From positions 744,001 through 808,000 of the forward strand of contig CP004391.1 of NCBI GenBank assembly GCA_000973525.1: 64,000 bases of DNA. The letters are read 5' to 3'. The stretch's first letter is position 1. Each line of letters starts with the position of its first letter. The translations under genes were made by a program, and so were the position numbers. Of the stretch, positions 1 through 11,970 are shown piece by piece. Below the pieces are notes generated by a model that saw only the letters and a list, made by a program, of their open reading frames with translations, searched no databases and had not been told where the DNA came from. This DNA is from Pasteurella multocida subsp. multocida OH4807 (lineage in GTDB: Bacteria; Pseudomonadota; Gammaproteobacteria; Enterobacterales; Pasteurellaceae).

Positions 1-747
1 CTTCCTTTAATTTATGGACAACGAGGTTTAACCGAAGAAAATGGTTTTCTTAATCAGGGCGATGTGTTAATCAAAACGCGTCTTGCTGCCGATATATTAG
101 GGGCAACTAAGATGGATCGTCCAGAATGGATTGCGACGGATCCGTATCAAGTTGGTAGTGTGTACTGTACGTTAACAAATAACTCTCAACGTGGAACAGA
201 AGGGAAGCCTGGTGTAGATGCCGCCAATCCGCGCGCCAAAAATCGTTATGGGCATATTATTCGTTGGCAGGAAAAAGACCATGATTATCTCTCCACAACA
301 TTTACATGGGACATTTTTGCTTTAGGTGGAAATCCACTCAAAGGCGAAAAGCATATCGTGGGAGATGACTTTGGTAGCCCAGATGGATTACGTTTTGATC
401 ATCAAGGCGTATTGTGGATACAAACGGATGTTTCATCTAGCACCTTGAATAAGAAAGCTTATGAAAAGATGGGGAATAACCAAATGCTTGCAGTTATTCC
501 TGAAAGTGGTGAGTTTAAGCGTTTTTTAACTGCACCTAATCATAGTGAAGTGACAGGGATTGCGTTTACCCCTGATAACAAGACGATGTTTATTAATATT
601 CAGCACCCTGGCGAGCCTGATAGTGGTGTCACTGAACCAAACCATGTGACTGCAATTTCTACTTGGCCAGATCTCACTGGCAAAATACGTCCTCGTTCGG
701 CTACCGTGGTAATTCAAAAAGACGATGGTGGTGTGATTGGCTCATAG
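1..747 (+). CDS. PhoX-family alkaline phosphatase, C-terminal part (5' end outside window)
   Basis: The reading frame is open from the first base to the TAG at 745-747, so this is the C-terminal 248 residues of a longer protein. Recognisable PhoX (DUF839) features are the DGLRFDHQGVLWIQTD strand and the HSEVTGIAFTPDNKTMFIN segment, which form blades of the beta-propeller. PhoX enzymes are exported, calcium-dependent phosphomonoesterases that release phosphate from organic esters. The N-terminal half with the Tat signal and most metal ligands lies off the window, so catalytic integrity cannot be judged. A hairpin made from an uptake signal follows the gene. The family call is recognition; the substrate is inference. 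Confidence 0.8.
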   Translation, partial: LPLIYGQRGLTEENGFLNQGDVLIKTRLAADILGATKMDRPEWIATDPYQVGSVYCTLTNNSQRGTEGKPGVDAANPRAKNRYGHIIRWQEKDHDYLSTTFTWDIFALGGNPLKGEKHIVGDDFGSPDGLRFDHQGVLWIQTDVSSSTLNKKAYEKMGNNQMLAVIPESGEFKRFLTAPNHSEVTGIAFTPDNKTMFINIQHPGEPDSGVTEPNHVTAISTWPDLTGKIRPRSATVVIQKDDGGVIGS

Positions 748-820
748 TGTCACTTGCCATCAATGCAGGCGATGATACCCTCATGATACAAAGCACTAGC
801 ATTGTAGTATGCCATGAAGT

Positions 821-864
821 GCGGTCTCTTTTCACCTTGTTTGCTGAGAGCAGACCGCCTTTTT
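821..864 (+). terminator. Rho-independent terminator after the PhoX-like gene
   Basis: Inverted repeat gcggtct (821-827) and agaccgc (852-858), extended by a partly paired interior, followed by a run of five T. The left arm is part of an uptake signal (817-825). Confidence 0.65.
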
Positions 865-939
865 ACTGAACTTGCCTATTAGGGTTTACCCCAATATAAT
901 GTGCACATTTCATATCCTACTCAATTTTAGGAGGCTAAA

Positions 940-1566
940 ATGGATTTAGCTATCTACCTTCAGTTCTTTATTGGGCTGATTGCACTCGTTAACCCATTGG
1001 GTGTTGTGCCGATTTTTTATTCAATGACGGCTGCAATGTCAAAAGAACAACAGAATAGAACTGGATTAATCACTTGTATTTCTATTGTTGTTATTTTACT
1101 AGTCAGCTTTTTTTTCGGAAATTTTATTTTAAACGCCTTTCATATTTCTATTGATTCTTTCCGTATTGCAGGCGGGATTGTTGTCATTTTAATCGCACTC
1201 ACGATGATTAATGGTAAAATTGGTGAACATAAAATCAATAAAGAAGAAAAAAATGAAAACTTTGATGACTATAACAATATCGCTGTAGTACCACTTGCTA
1301 TGCCAATCATGGCAGGACCTGGGTCAATCAGTGCGACAATTGTGTTTGGGGCAACACAACATAGTCTCCTAGAGTATTTGTATTCTTCTCTTACTATTAT
1401 GCTATTTGGGGTAGGTTGTTACATTTTATTCCGCTATTCTGAGCCAGTTATTAAGAAACTAGGCAAAACGGGGTCAAACGTCATTACACGTATTATGGGT
1501 CTGTTACTGATGTCTCTGGGGATTGAGATCATTATTGGCGGATTACGTAATTTAGGAATCGTCTGA
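940..1566 (+). CDS. MarC family integral membrane protein
   Basis: A 208-residue inner-membrane protein of the MarC/UPF0056 family (E. coli MarC, YhgN and YchE are relatives). It has about six hydrophobic segments. The family's N-terminal FIGLIALVNPLGVVPIF segment and the central PLAMPIMAGPGSISATIV motif are intact. A lysine/glutamate-rich loop (about residues 93-110) separates the two halves. Length is normal for the family. The start is supported by a strong AGGAGG seven bases before the ATG. Older literature proposed amino-acid or drug export, but the transported substrate is not established. It stands alone between two terminators. Confidence 0.85.
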   Translation: MDLAIYLQFFIGLIALVNPLGVVPIFYSMTAAMSKEQQNRTGLITCISIVVILLVSFFFGNFILNAFHISIDSFRIAGGIVVILIALTMINGKIGEHKINKEEKNENFDDYNNIAVVPLAMPIMAGPGSISATIVFGATQHSLLEYLYSSLTIMLFGVGCYILFRYSEPVIKKLGKTGSNVITRIMGLLLMSLGIEIIIGGLRNLGIV

Positions 1567-3281
<1,715 letters not shown>

Positions 3282-3303
3282 TTGATGAGTTAATTCGTCA
3301 AAA

Positions 3304-3349
3304 ACCTACCGTATATTTCAGTTTGTTATATAAGTGCGGTAGGTTTTTT
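3304..3349 (+). terminator. Rho-independent terminator after gdhA, built on an uptake signal
   Basis: aacctaccg pairs with cggtaggtt, followed by a T-run. The right arm contains the AAGTGCGGT uptake signal at 3332-3340. Confidence 0.75.
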
Positions 3350-3403
3350 ATTACTTTTTCGATAACATAACGGTTACTTTTTCTCTTTCTCTATTTAGGA
3401 AAT

Positions 3404-4378
3404 ATGATGTGTTATTGGAAAACGGTTCTGGCGCTTTTCTCTTTCAGTCTTGCTGCACACGCACAATCTTCCAGTTGCCAGCATTCAAATTTAGATGTGG
3501 TTATCTTAGGTTCTGGTGGACCTGAAGTTGCTTTATTTCGCTCACATACTCCCTTGCCCTCACGCGCCTCGGCAAGTTATCTCATTAGAGAAAATGGACA
3601 AGCAAAATTTTTAGTTGATCTTGGTTCGGGCGCACTGCGCCATTTTGCGCAAGCGAAAGCCAAGCTTGAAGATTTACAAGGCATTTTAGTCAGTCATTTT
3701 CATGTTGATCATATTAATGATCTTCCTGCATTAATTAAATCTTCTTTTTTCGCAGAGCGTACCCAAAACTTACGCATTTATGGTCCAACAGGCAATGATT
3801 TTGTCCCTGATACCACCACGTTTTTATCTCGCTTATTCGGTGAAAATGGGGCTTACGCTTATTTATCTGACTTTTTAACTGGTGGGGAAAGTTATCAATT
3901 ACAACCTCTCTCTGTGAATGCCAATAAACAACCCCCCGTGGTGTTTGAAACTATCATTGATGGCTTTAAAATTAACGCCATTGGAACAGAACATGGGCTC
4001 TTACCGGCATTGGCTTGGCGAGTTGAAAAAGCAGGTTGTTCGGTTGTCTTCTCTGGTGATACCAGTAACCAAGGACGTACATTAGATCACCTGGCTAAAC
4101 AAGCGGATTTATTGATTGCGCATAATGCGATTCCCGAAAGTAGCCAAGATCATATCGCGCAAAAATTACATATGCGTCCGTCAGAAATTGGGCGGATTGC
4201 TCGTGATAATCAGGTAAAGCATGTCATATTAAGCCACTTAATGCGGCGTACAGAACAAGTGATGCCAGAAACAGAACAGGCGATCAAGCAGTACTTTACT
4301 GGTGGTATTACTTTTGCTCAAGACTGTGATATTTATTCAGTCCAAACAGGAAAAAAAATTGATACCTGTCTCCCTTAA
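3404..4378 (+). CDS. Exported metallo-beta-lactamase-fold hydrolase
   Basis: A 324-residue protein with a Sec-type signal peptide (about residues 1-20, ending near AHA-QS). The metallo-beta-lactamase metal site SHFHVDHINDL (HxHxDH) is visible, followed by the later ligands in IGTEHG, FSGDTSNQ and the final ILSHLMRR histidine. The arrangement resembles the ribonuclease Z/arylsulfatase branch of the superfamily, but the signal peptide places it in the periplasm and argues against tRNA processing. The true substrate is unknown. ATG codons at 3404 and 3407 are both possible starts behind AGGAAAT. Two cysteines after the signal and one near the C terminus may form disulfides. Confidence 0.8.
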   Translation: MMCYWKTVLALFSFSLAAHAQSSSCQHSNLDVVILGSGGPEVALFRSHTPLPSRASASYLIRENGQAKFLVDLGSGALRHFAQAKAKLEDLQGILVSHFHVDHINDLPALIKSSFFAERTQNLRIYGPTGNDFVPDTTTFLSRLFGENGAYAYLSDFLTGGESYQLQPLSVNANKQPPVVFETIIDGFKINAIGTEHGLLPALAWRVEKAGCSVVFSGDTSNQGRTLDHLAKQADLLIAHNAIPESSQDHIAQKLHMRPSEIGRIARDNQVKHVILSHLMRRTEQVMPETEQAIKQYFTGGITFAQDCDIYSVQTGKKIDTCLP

Positions 4379-4504
4379 CCTGCGTGATAACGTTTCTATA
4401 ACTTATAACTTTTTCATCTAATAAGTTTGGGTTTGGGTGTTGAAACTTTCTACGTTATAGTGTTAAATCTGTGCAATTTATAAGGTTATTTTAGATATTG
4501 TTTT

Positions 4505-5332
4505 ATGTGTCAATTATTAGGAATGAATTGTAATACTCCGACCGATATCGTTTTTTCATTTGAAGGATTTCGTCGTCGTGCGGGGTTAACTGACTGCCAT
4601 TCAGATGGCTTTGGTATTGCCTTTTTTGAAGGGAAAGGGATTCGTATATTTCGTGACAATAGTGCGGCGCACTCCTCGCCCATTGCAGATTGTGTTAAAC
4701 AATATCACATTAAGTCCTTAAATGTCATTGCACACATTCGTAAAGCAACCCAAGGGGAAGTCAATATCGAAAATACTCATCCTTTTATCCGCGAATTATG
4801 GGGGCAAAATTGGGTATTTGCGCACAATGGTAATTTAACCGCCCATCCTGAATTAATGGGTTCCCTATATCAACCAATTGGTACAACCGACTCTGAAGCC
4901 GCATTTTGTTACATGCTGCATCAACTTAGAATGCAATTTGACCAAAAACCCACCGAAGAAGTATTATTTGATGCCATCCAAAAGATTACGCAGACAATTT
5001 CATTAGGTGGGACATTTAATTTCATTTTATCAAATGGTGAGTGGATGATCGCTCACTGCGCGACAAATTTGCATTATCTCACCAGAAAAGCGCCCTTCGG
5101 TAAAGCACAACGCATTGATGATGATGGGATTATCGATTTCAACGATTATGCTCAAGAAGGAGATCGTGTCACAATTATTACTACGTTTCCTCTGACAAAA
5201 GATGAAACTTGGACAAAAATGGAATACGGTGGCTTTGTTTTCTTTAAGCAAGGTGAGAAAATTGCTGAAATCATTGGTGTGAAAAAAGATGCCATTGATG
5301 ATGGCACACTCGGCTTACAACAGTGTGCTTAA
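4505..5332 (+). CDS. yafJ: Class II glutamine amidotransferase, YafJ type
   Basis: A 275-residue cytoplasmic protein beginning MCQLLGMN, so Cys2 becomes the N-terminal nucleophile of an Ntn-type glutaminase after removal of Met. Conserved blocks are SDGFGIAFF, AHIRKATQGEV, NTHPF, VFAHNGNL and GTTDSEAAFCY, the standard layout of the GATase II domain, which fills most of the protein. No synthase domain follows, so any ammonia acceptor must be on another protein or unknown. E. coli YafJ has no settled role. A hairpin follows the stop. Family call is confident; function is open. Confidence 0.88.
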   Translation: MCQLLGMNCNTPTDIVFSFEGFRRRAGLTDCHSDGFGIAFFEGKGIRIFRDNSAAHSSPIADCVKQYHIKSLNVIAHIRKATQGEVNIENTHPFIRELWGQNWVFAHNGNLTAHPELMGSLYQPIGTTDSEAAFCYMLHQLRMQFDQKPTEEVLFDAIQKITQTISLGGTFNFILSNGEWMIAHCATNLHYLTRKAPFGKAQRIDDDGIIDFNDYAQEGDRVTIITTFPLTKDETWTKMEYGGFVFFKQGEKIAEIIGVKKDAIDDGTLGLQQCA

Positions 5333-5344
5333 TCCGCTCTTTTT

Positions 5345-5368
5345 AGCGTGATAAAACACTATCACGCT
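5345..5368 (+). terminator. Stem-loop after yafJ (weak terminator candidate)
   Basis: Perfect 9-bp stem agcgtgata (5345-5353) and tatcacgct (5360-5368) with a 6-base loop. No clean T-run follows, so termination is uncertain. Confidence 0.4.
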
Positions 5369-5494
5369 TCACTTTCTCAGTTTAAAATGCTTATTTTTCT
5401 TTAATTTATAGTACGTTAGATATTATTTTTTATACATTTCACTTATAAAAAAACGATCTATATCATACTTATTGCATTTAATCATCGCTGCCTT

Positions 5495-6256
5495 TTGAAT
5501 TTAATCGTTAACCTCTTTACTATATCCGTTTATCTGATCCCTGAGTGGAATTTATCAATCATCACCGAATTACCTTGTGCACAGGCTTTTTTAAGTACTT
5601 TGTGGATTACGATCCCTGTATTAATTTTTTCATTCAATCACTCACCTGCTATTTCCTGTTTTACTCAATCCCAACAACGGCAATATCATTCCCTCGAAAT
5701 AGCCGAAAAACAGGCAAGTCAAACGTTAAAACTCACTTCAGGTCTGTTATTGCTTTTCGTTATGTTTTTTGTGTTTAGCTGCGTCCTTAGTTTGAGCCCC
5801 ACTGAACTTAATCAAGCAAAATCACAAAATATCAGTATCTTGTCCTTTCTCGCAAATAAATTTGATAATCTTTATCTTGCCTATTTAGGACCTTGTGTAG
5901 CATTTTTAGCGATCACAAGTTCCTTTTTTGGTCATTATTTAGGTGCAAAAGAAGGATTAATTGGGTTGTTCACAAAGTTGACAAACAACAAAACACCAGA
6001 GTTAAAAAAGCTAAATTACGTCGCTGCTTTATTTTTCTTGCTGACACTTTGGCTTGTCGCAATGGCTAATCCAAGTATTCTCGGCTTAATTGAGTCATTT
6101 GGAGGTCCGATTATTGCCACCATATTGTTTATCATGCCTATGTACGCAACACGAAGACTTGCAGCAATGCAACGCTATCGTGGACACCTTTCGAATGTCT
6201 TTGTTACTGTAATGGGGTTGTTTGCTATTTCGGCAATCGTTTACGGGCTATTTTAA
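5495..6256 (+). pseudogene. sdaC: N-terminally truncated serine permease (sdaC remnant)
   Basis: The 253-residue frame aligns by eye with the C-terminal 60% of E. coli SdaC, the H+/serine symporter of the HAAAP family. Matching blocks are [57 protein letters not shown] and [16 protein letters not shown], through to the natural C terminus. About 180 N-terminal residues (the first helices, including the AIGAGVLFLPINAG block) are absent. The 160 bases upstream encode nothing similar in any frame, so this is a loss, not a simple frameshift. The only available start is a TTG at 5495 without a good ribosome site. It sits 62 bp before sdaA with no terminator between, as expected for an sdaC-sdaA pair. 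Confidence 0.75.
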
Positions 6257-6318
6257 AATTTACGAATCCATGTAGAATATCGCCCTTTTACTTTTAAATT
6301 ACGAATAAATGGAACAAT

Positions 6319-7683
6319 ATGATTAGCGTTTTTGATATGTTTAAAATTGGCATTGGTCCTTCAAGTTCACATACTGTCGGACCAATGAAAGCAGGGAAAT
6401 ACTTTATTGATGACTTAATTAGACGGGGTCAGTTGGAGTATGTTGCGAAAATCCAAGTTGATATTTATGGTTCACTATCAATGACAGGACGTGGACATAG
6501 CACAGATACAGCTATCATCATGGGATTAGCGGGGTATCTACCCCATAATGTTGATATTGACTTAATTCCCACCTTCATTTCCACGCTCAAACAAACCGAG
6601 CTCTTGCCCGTTGCGGAAAATCAAAAGGTCGTTCAATTTGATATTGATGAAGATCTCATTTTTCACTCAACATTTTTACCTCGCCATGAAAATGGGATGC
6701 GAATTACTGCCTTCTCCGCTCAACATACTACACTCTACCAACAAACCTACTACTCTATTGGAGGTGGGTTTATTGTTGATGAAGCCCACTTTGAACAAGC
6801 CTACCGAACAGCTGAAAGGATTCCTTATCCTTACCGTAATGCTGCGGATATGCTAAAACACTGTCATGATAGCGGGCTAACCATTTCTGCGATTATGATG
6901 AAAAACGAAATGGCGCTACAAGATAAAACGGTGTTATCCAATTATTTACAGCAAATTTGGGAAAGTATGAAAGCCTGTATTGAGCGTGGTATTCATACAG
7001 AGGGACTATTACCCGGTCCCCTGAAGGTACCTCGTCGAGCTGCAGGGTTGCATCGCATCCTAAAAGCCAATAATCACTTATTGAATGATCCGATGAAAAT
7101 TATTGATTGGGTCAATATGTATGCTTTAGCGGTGAATGAGGAAAATGCGGCAGGAGGTAGAGTGGTCACAGCACCAACTAATGGCGCATGTGGCATTGTT
7201 CCTGCCGTTCTGGCTTACTATGATAAATTTATTTCTCCCCTTACACATGAAACAATAGAACGTTATTTACTGACTTGCAGCTTTATTGGCTCACTGTACA
7301 AAATGAATGCGTCTATCTCTGGCGCAGAAGTCGGCTGCCAAGGCGAAGTGGGCGTTGCCTGTTCCATGGCGGCGGCAGGGTTAACCGAAATTCTAGGCGG
7401 TAAACCAGAGCAAGTTTGTATTGCCGCAGAAATTGCGATGGAGCATAATTTGGGGCTAACTTGTGATCCTGTGGGGGGACAAGTACAGGTTCCTTGTATT
7501 GAACGCAATGCCATTGCGGCGGTCAAAGCGATCAACTCTAGCCGAATGGCGCTCCGCCGAACCACCAGCCCTTGTGTTACTTTAGATAAAGTCATTGAAA
7601 CGATGTATGAAACGGGCAAAGATATGAATGCAAAATACCGCGAAACATCACTGGGTGGTCTCGCCATTAAGGTAATTTGCTAA
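6319..7683 (+). CDS. sdaA: L-serine ammonia-lyase (serine deaminase), iron-sulfur type
   Basis: A 454-residue cytoplasmic enzyme converting L-serine to pyruvate and ammonium. The N-terminal [16 protein letters not shown] block and the catalytic domain with [21 protein letters not shown] are intact. The three cysteines expected to hold the oxygen-sensitive 4Fe-4S cluster are at 340, 382 and 393, the same spacing as in E. coli SdaA. It is one fused polypeptide, not the split alpha/beta form. Upstream lies the remnant of the serine permease gene. The enzyme therefore looks intact while its usual partner transporter is not. Confidence 0.96.
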   Translation: MISVFDMFKIGIGPSSSHTVGPMKAGKYFIDDLIRRGQLEYVAKIQVDIYGSLSMTGRGHSTDTAIIMGLAGYLPHNVDIDLIPTFISTLKQTELLPVAENQKVVQFDIDEDLIFHSTFLPRHENGMRITAFSAQHTTLYQQTYYSIGGGFIVDEAHFEQAYRTAERIPYPYRNAADMLKHCHDSGLTISAIMMKNEMALQDKTVLSNYLQQIWESMKACIERGIHTEGLLPGPLKVPRRAAGLHRILKANNHLLNDPMKIIDWVNMYALAVNEENAAGGRVVTAPTNGACGIVPAVLAYYDKFISPLTHETIERYLLTCSFIGSLYKMNASISGAEVGCQGEVGVACSMAAAGLTEILGGKPEQVCIAAEIAMEHNLGLTCDPVGGQVQVPCIERNAIAAVKAINSSRMALRRTTSPCVTLDKVIETMYETGKDMNAKYRETSLGGLAIKVIC

Positions 7684-7698
7684 TGTGAGCAAACAAAA

Positions 7699-7720
7699 GA
7701 GGGTTCACTCTTGAACCCTC
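7699..7720 (-). terminator. Rho-independent terminator after dnaE
   Basis: Perfect stem gagggttca (7699-7707) and tgaaccctc (7712-7720). The T-rich tail lies on the minus-strand side, so it serves dnaE best; it may also slow sdaA transcripts arriving from the other side. Confidence 0.7.
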
Positions 7721-7759
7721 CTATCGCTTATCTTCTAACGTTCTGTTCTGCGTTCTAAA

Positions 7760-10700
7760 TTAGGCTTTAAATTCTAATTCCACCGCACTTTCACCCAATT
7801 TTTCTGCCAATTCGGCTAATAACTCATCCGTTGGATTAACAGACCATTGCACGCCCATTTTCACTCGGCATTGCCCTTGCGGGCTATCGTAATAAATGTT
7901 GATTGGTAACGTGCCACTACTGTATGGCGTTAACATCGCTTTAAATTCACGAATAAATTGAGGTGTAATCTTATCATGCGATAAATAAATGGCTAAGTTT
8001 TTTGCATAACGGCTACGAGCTTCATCTAATGTCATCAATTCACGTACTGCCATTTTCATCCCGCCAGAAAACTCGTCAAAACTAACCTGCCCCGAGACAA
8101 TGACAACGGCGTCTTTTTGTAATTTATCGCCAAATTTTTCTAATGCTTCTGCAAACAATGTGACATCAAGTCGACCAGAACGATCATCTAAGGTCGCAAT
8201 CCCTAATCGATTTCCTTTTTTCGTCACTGCAAAACGCGATGCTACAACTAAGCCACTGGCAGTACTGATTTGTCCTCGGTAATTCGGTACTAAATCTTTC
8301 AAGCGGGTCGAACTGTAATGTGCTAATTCTTTTAAATAACGGCTCACTGGGTGACTACTGAGGTACAAACCTAATGTTTCTCGTTCTCCATCTAAAATCA
8401 CTTTTTCAGGCCAAGGCGGCGTACTGGCATAGGCTTTCTCGACATCTTCGTAGTTTTCAGTTAACACACCGAACATATCGGTTTGCCCCATCGCGGCATC
8501 TTTGGCATGTTGATCCGACGCTTTTAACGCATCTTCTAGGTTTTTTGAGAGTGCCGCCCGATGTGGACCCAACTTATCAAACGCGCCTGATAAAATTAAA
8601 CTTTCAAAAGTGCGGCGGTTAATCTTCTTCAAATCAACACGGGCACAGAGATCAAAGAGATCTTTAAAAATTCCACCTTGTTCACGAGCCGCAATCAACG
8701 CCTCAATCGGGCCTTCTCCGACCCCTTTAATTGCCCCAATGCCATATACGATTTCACCATTTTCATTCACGCTAAAATGGTGCTTACCCGTATTAATATC
8801 AGGCGGTGCAACTTTTAAGCCCATACGCAAACATTCGTCATACAAGCCCACGATTTTATCGGTGTTATCCATTTCCGATGTCATTACCGCAGCCATAAAT
8901 TCTGCTGGATAATGGGTTTTAAGCCATAACGTTTGATAAGAAACCAATGCATAAGCGGCTGAGTGCGATTTGTTGAAGCCATAGCCTGCGAATTTTTCCA
9001 CCAGGTCGAAGATCTTCATCGCCAACTCGCCATCAACGCCTTTTTGAATCGCCCCTTTCTCAAAAATCTCACGCTGTGCCGCCATTTCTTCTGGTTTTTT
9101 CTTACCCATGGCACGACGTAGTAAGTCCGCACCGCCAAGCGTATAGCCCGCTAGCTCTTGTGCGATCTGCATGACTTGTTCTTGATAAACAATAACGCCA
9201 TAGGTCGGTTCTAAAATCGGTTTTAAACTTTCGTGTTGATATTCAGGATCTGGGTAAGCAACAGGCTCATTGCCGTGTTTACGGTCAATAAAGTTCTGCA
9301 CCATTCCCGACTCTAACGGGCCCGGGCGGAATAGTGCTACTAACGCAATAATATCCTCAAAACAGTCTGGTTGAAGGCGTTTGATCAAATCCTTCATACC
9401 CCGTGATTCTAGCTGGAAAACTGCCGTTGTTTCAGAACGTTTTAATAATTCAAAAGACTCGGGATCGTCTAATGGAATGGTGGAAATATCCACTAGCGGT
9501 TTCCCTTCTTTGGCAAGGCGTGTATTGATCATATCCAACGCCCATTTAATGATCGTGAGCGTACGCAAACCTAAGAAGTCGAACTTCACTAAGCCTGCAT
9601 ATTCCACATCATTTTTATCAAAATGGGTAACTGGATGCTTGCCTTCTGAATCGCAATAGAGCGGTGAAAAATCGGTAATTAATCCTGGCGAGATTACCAC
9701 ACCACCAGCGTGTTTACCCGCATTACGTGTCACCCCTTCAAGTTTACGCGCCATATCGATCAGCGCTTTAACTTCTTCATCTGAATCATAAGCCGCTTGT
9801 AACTGTGGTTCTGCAACAAAGGCTTTCGCTAGCGTCATACCCGGATCTGGCGGGATTAATTTAGAAATGCGATCCACAAAACCATACGGGTGCCCAAGTA
9901 CACGCCCTACGTCACGAATTACCGCTTTTGCTGCCATAGTACCGAACGTAATAATTTGTGATACCGCACCACGCCCGTAAGTTTCTGCTACGTGCTCGAT
10001 AACACGATCTCGCCCGTCCATACAGAAGTCAACGTCGAAGTCAGGCATTGAAACACGTTCTGGGTTTAAGAAACGCTCAAAAAGCAAATCAAATTCAAGT
10101 GGATCAAGATCGGTAATCTTTAACGCATAAGCCACTAACGAGCCCGCCCCCGAGCCTCGCCCTGGCCCGACTGGAATATCGTTATCTTTCGACCATTGAA
10201 TAAATTCCATTACGATCAAGAAGTAGCCCGGGAAACCCATTTGGTTAATTACATCTAATTCGACTTGCAAACGCTCATCATATTCTGGGCGGCGTTCTTG
10301 GCGGACTTTTTCATCAGGGAATAACACTTTCAAGCGTTCTTCCAAGCCCTCTTTGGATTTTTTCACCAAGAAGTCTTCAGTAGAAAGATCTCCAGTTGGA
10401 AATTGAGGTAAGAAATATTCGCCTAAACGAATCGTCACATTACAGCGTTGTGCAATTAATAGTGTATTTTCAAGGGCAGAAGGCACATCAGCAAACAGCT
10501 CACACATCTCTTGTTCTGAACGAAAATATTGCTGACTGGTATAAATTTTCGGGCGTTTTGGATCATCAAGTGTGTAGCTGTCGTGAATCGCCACACGAAT
10601 TTCGTGCGCCTCGAAATCATCTTCTTGTAAAAACAGCACATCATTAGTTGCGACAACAGGTAAGCCTTTTTGCTCCGCATATTTGATGGCTAAGCTCACA

Positions 10701-11239
10701 TAACGCTCTTCTTCATAGCGTCCTGTACGGCTCAAACTTAAATAGAAATGATCAGGGAAATATTCTTGATAAAAATTGACCGCACTTTCAATCTCTGCTG
10801 GGTTACCTTTAAGTAACTTTTTACCCACATCACCATTATGCCCACCAGAAAGAATGATGATCCCTTCTCGATGTTCAATGAGCCATTCTTGATCGATATA
10901 AGGTAAATCTTGATAGCCACGTTCATAGGCTTTAGACAGTAACAAGGTGATATTTCTATAACCTTGATTATTCTTTGCCAACAAAGTGAGCTCAAAACGC
11001 TCGTCACCACAAAGATCGCTTTTCACCAGAACATCTGCCCCAACAATAGGTTTCACGCCAGAAGACAGTGCTTCGCCATAAAAGCGCACCAATCCACAAA
11101 AGTTGGTGAAATCAGTCAATCCCATTGCCACCATATTATTTTCGACACAGGCTTTAACTAACGGTTTCACTTTGGCGATGCCGTTAATCATCGAAAAATC
11201 ACTGTGAACACGCAGGTGAACAAAACGGGGGTCAGACAT
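7760..11239 (-). CDS. dnaE: DNA polymerase III alpha subunit
   Basis: The replicative polymerase subunit, 1159 residues, matching the usual DnaE size (1160 in E. coli). Order of domains: PHP domain (about 1-280), polymerase core with the catalytic [14 protein letters not shown] motif and the [10 protein letters not shown] palm motif, the KMGKKK-like fingers region ([10 protein letters not shown]), helix-hairpin-helix, OB fold and the C-terminal tau-binding region. I place the start at the ATG at 11239 (protein begins [10 protein letters not shown]), preceded by AAGGATG. A longer frame runs to 11314, but its extra 25 codons cross an uptake signal (11275-11283) and match nothing in DnaE. Single-gene unit ending in a terminator. 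Confidence 0.97.
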   Translation of the reverse strand: MSDPRFVHLRVHSDFSMINGIAKVKPLVKACVENNMVAMGLTDFTNFCGLVRFYGEALSSGVKPIVGADVLVKSDLCGDERFELTLLAKNNQGYRNITLLLSKAYERGYQDLPYIDQEWLIEHREGIIILSGGHNGDVGKKLLKGNPAEIESAVNFYQEYFPDHFYLSLSRTGRYEEERYVSLAIKYAEQKGLPVVATNDVLFLQEDDFEAHEIRVAIHDSYTLDDPKRPKIYTSQQYFRSEQEMCELFADVPSALENTLLIAQRCNVTIRLGEYFLPQFPTGDLSTEDFLVKKSKEGLEERLKVLFPDEKVRQERRPEYDERLQVELDVINQMGFPGYFLIVMEFIQWSKDNDIPVGPGRGSGAGSLVAYALKITDLDPLEFDLLFERFLNPERVSMPDFDVDFCMDGRDRVIEHVAETYGRGAVSQIITFGTMAAKAVIRDVGRVLGHPYGFVDRISKLIPPDPGMTLAKAFVAEPQLQAAYDSDEEVKALIDMARKLEGVTRNAGKHAGGVVISPGLITDFSPLYCDSEGKHPVTHFDKNDVEYAGLVKFDFLGLRTLTIIKWALDMINTRLAKEGKPLVDISTIPLDDPESFELLKRSETTAVFQLESRGMKDLIKRLQPDCFEDIIALVALFRPGPLESGMVQNFIDRKHGNEPVAYPDPEYQHESLKPILEPTYGVIVYQEQVMQIAQELAGYTLGGADLLRRAMGKKKPEEMAAQREIFEKGAIQKGVDGELAMKIFDLVEKFAGYGFNKSHSAAYALVSYQTLWLKTHYPAEFMAAVMTSEMDNTDKIVGLYDECLRMGLKVAPPDINTGKHHFSVNENGEIVYGIGAIKGVGEGPIEALIAAREQGGIFKDLFDLCARVDLKKINRRTFESLILSGAFDKLGPHRAALSKNLEDALKASDQHAKDAAMGQTDMFGVLTENYEDVEKAYASTPPWPEKVILDGERETLGLYLSSHPVSRYLKELAHYSSTRLKDLVPNYRGQISTASGLVVASRFAVTKKGNRLGIATLDDRSGRLDVTLFAEALEKFGDKLQKDAVVIVSGQVSFDEFSGGMKMAVRELMTLDEARSRYAKNLAIYLSHDKITPQFIREFKAMLTPYSSGTLPINIYYDSPQGQCRVKMGVQWSVNPTDELLAELAEKLGESAVELEFKA

Positions 11240-11378
11240 AAAAAGCATCCTTGGGGTGTATAAGTTTGTGCGAAAAGTGCGGTTTATTTTAACGGGATTT
11301 TGCCAGTTGCACAAATTTAGCTAGGTGAGAAATTCTCTATTATGCTAAGTTATATGCAATGCAAATCAAGGAGGTACT

Positions 11379-11915
11379 ATGCAATCTTTAATGTTGATTA
11401 AACCTACATTAATCCATAAAAACGAAATTCTAAACTATCAACAAACTTATAAGAACGCGGGGCTCACCTTACACGGTGCCAATCAATTAGCCCATTTTTC
11501 TGCAGACACTTTTGAAGATTGGCTTGCATATTTAAATGCACCCGCTGGAACTAACCGTTTTGGTTATGAAAAAGTACCCGATAGTACTTATCTTGCTTGG
11601 CATACAACCGAAAATCGGATGGTAGGCATAATCCATCTTCGACATACGCTAAATGACTATCTTCTACAATATGCAGGAAATATTGGCTATTCAGTGCATC
11701 CTCAAGAATGGGGAAAAGGTTATGCAACTCAAATGTTAGCACTTGCATTAGAAAAAACCGATCTATTGGGGATAAAAGAGGTGATGCTTTCCTGCGATAA
11801 AGATAATATTGCTTCCAGCAAAGTGATCTTAAAAAATGGTGGATATTTAGAAAGTGAGGTTGAAAGGCAAGGAAAAATCACTCAACGTTACTGGATTAAA
11901 CGTCACATATCATAA
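11379..11915 (+). CDS. GNAT family N-acetyltransferase
   Basis: A 178-residue cytoplasmic protein with the GNAT fold. Motif A (acetyl-CoA pyrophosphate loop) is visible as YSVHPQEWGKGYATQML near residues 109-126. The C-terminal CDKDNIASSKVILKNGG block is typical of the RimJ-like/YkkB-like group that acts on small molecules or protein N termini. The start has GGAGG seven bases upstream. The gene is transcribed away from dnaE and converges with the catalase gene. Acceptor substrate cannot be deduced. Confidence 0.85.
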   Translation: MQSLMLIKPTLIHKNEILNYQQTYKNAGLTLHGANQLAHFSADTFEDWLAYLNAPAGTNRFGYEKVPDSTYLAWHTTENRMVGIIHLRHTLNDYLLQYAGNIGYSVHPQEWGKGYATQMLALALEKTDLLGIKEVMLSCDKDNIASSKVILKNGGYLESEVERQGKITQRYWIKRHIS

Positions 11916-11940
11916 AAAAAGGCTTGGGTCGCCCCAAGCC
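11914..11940 (-). terminator. Terminator between acetyltransferase gene and katA
   Basis: ggcttggg (11921-11928) pairs with cccaagcc (11933-11940) over a 4-base loop. On the minus strand it is followed by seven T, so it ends katA transcription. Confidence 0.8.
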
Positions 11941-11970
11941 TGAAAGGTCATAAAGTTCAATAAAAAATAA

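Noticed and set aside
5333..5494. Hidden N-terminal half of sdaC in another frame
   Set aside because: Read in all plus-strand frames; no match to the SdaC N-terminal helices, so a simple frameshift was excluded.
11240..11314. N-terminal extension of dnaE by 25 codons
   Set aside because: Crosses an uptake signal, is not conserved in DnaE, and a good ribosome site supports the ATG at 11239.
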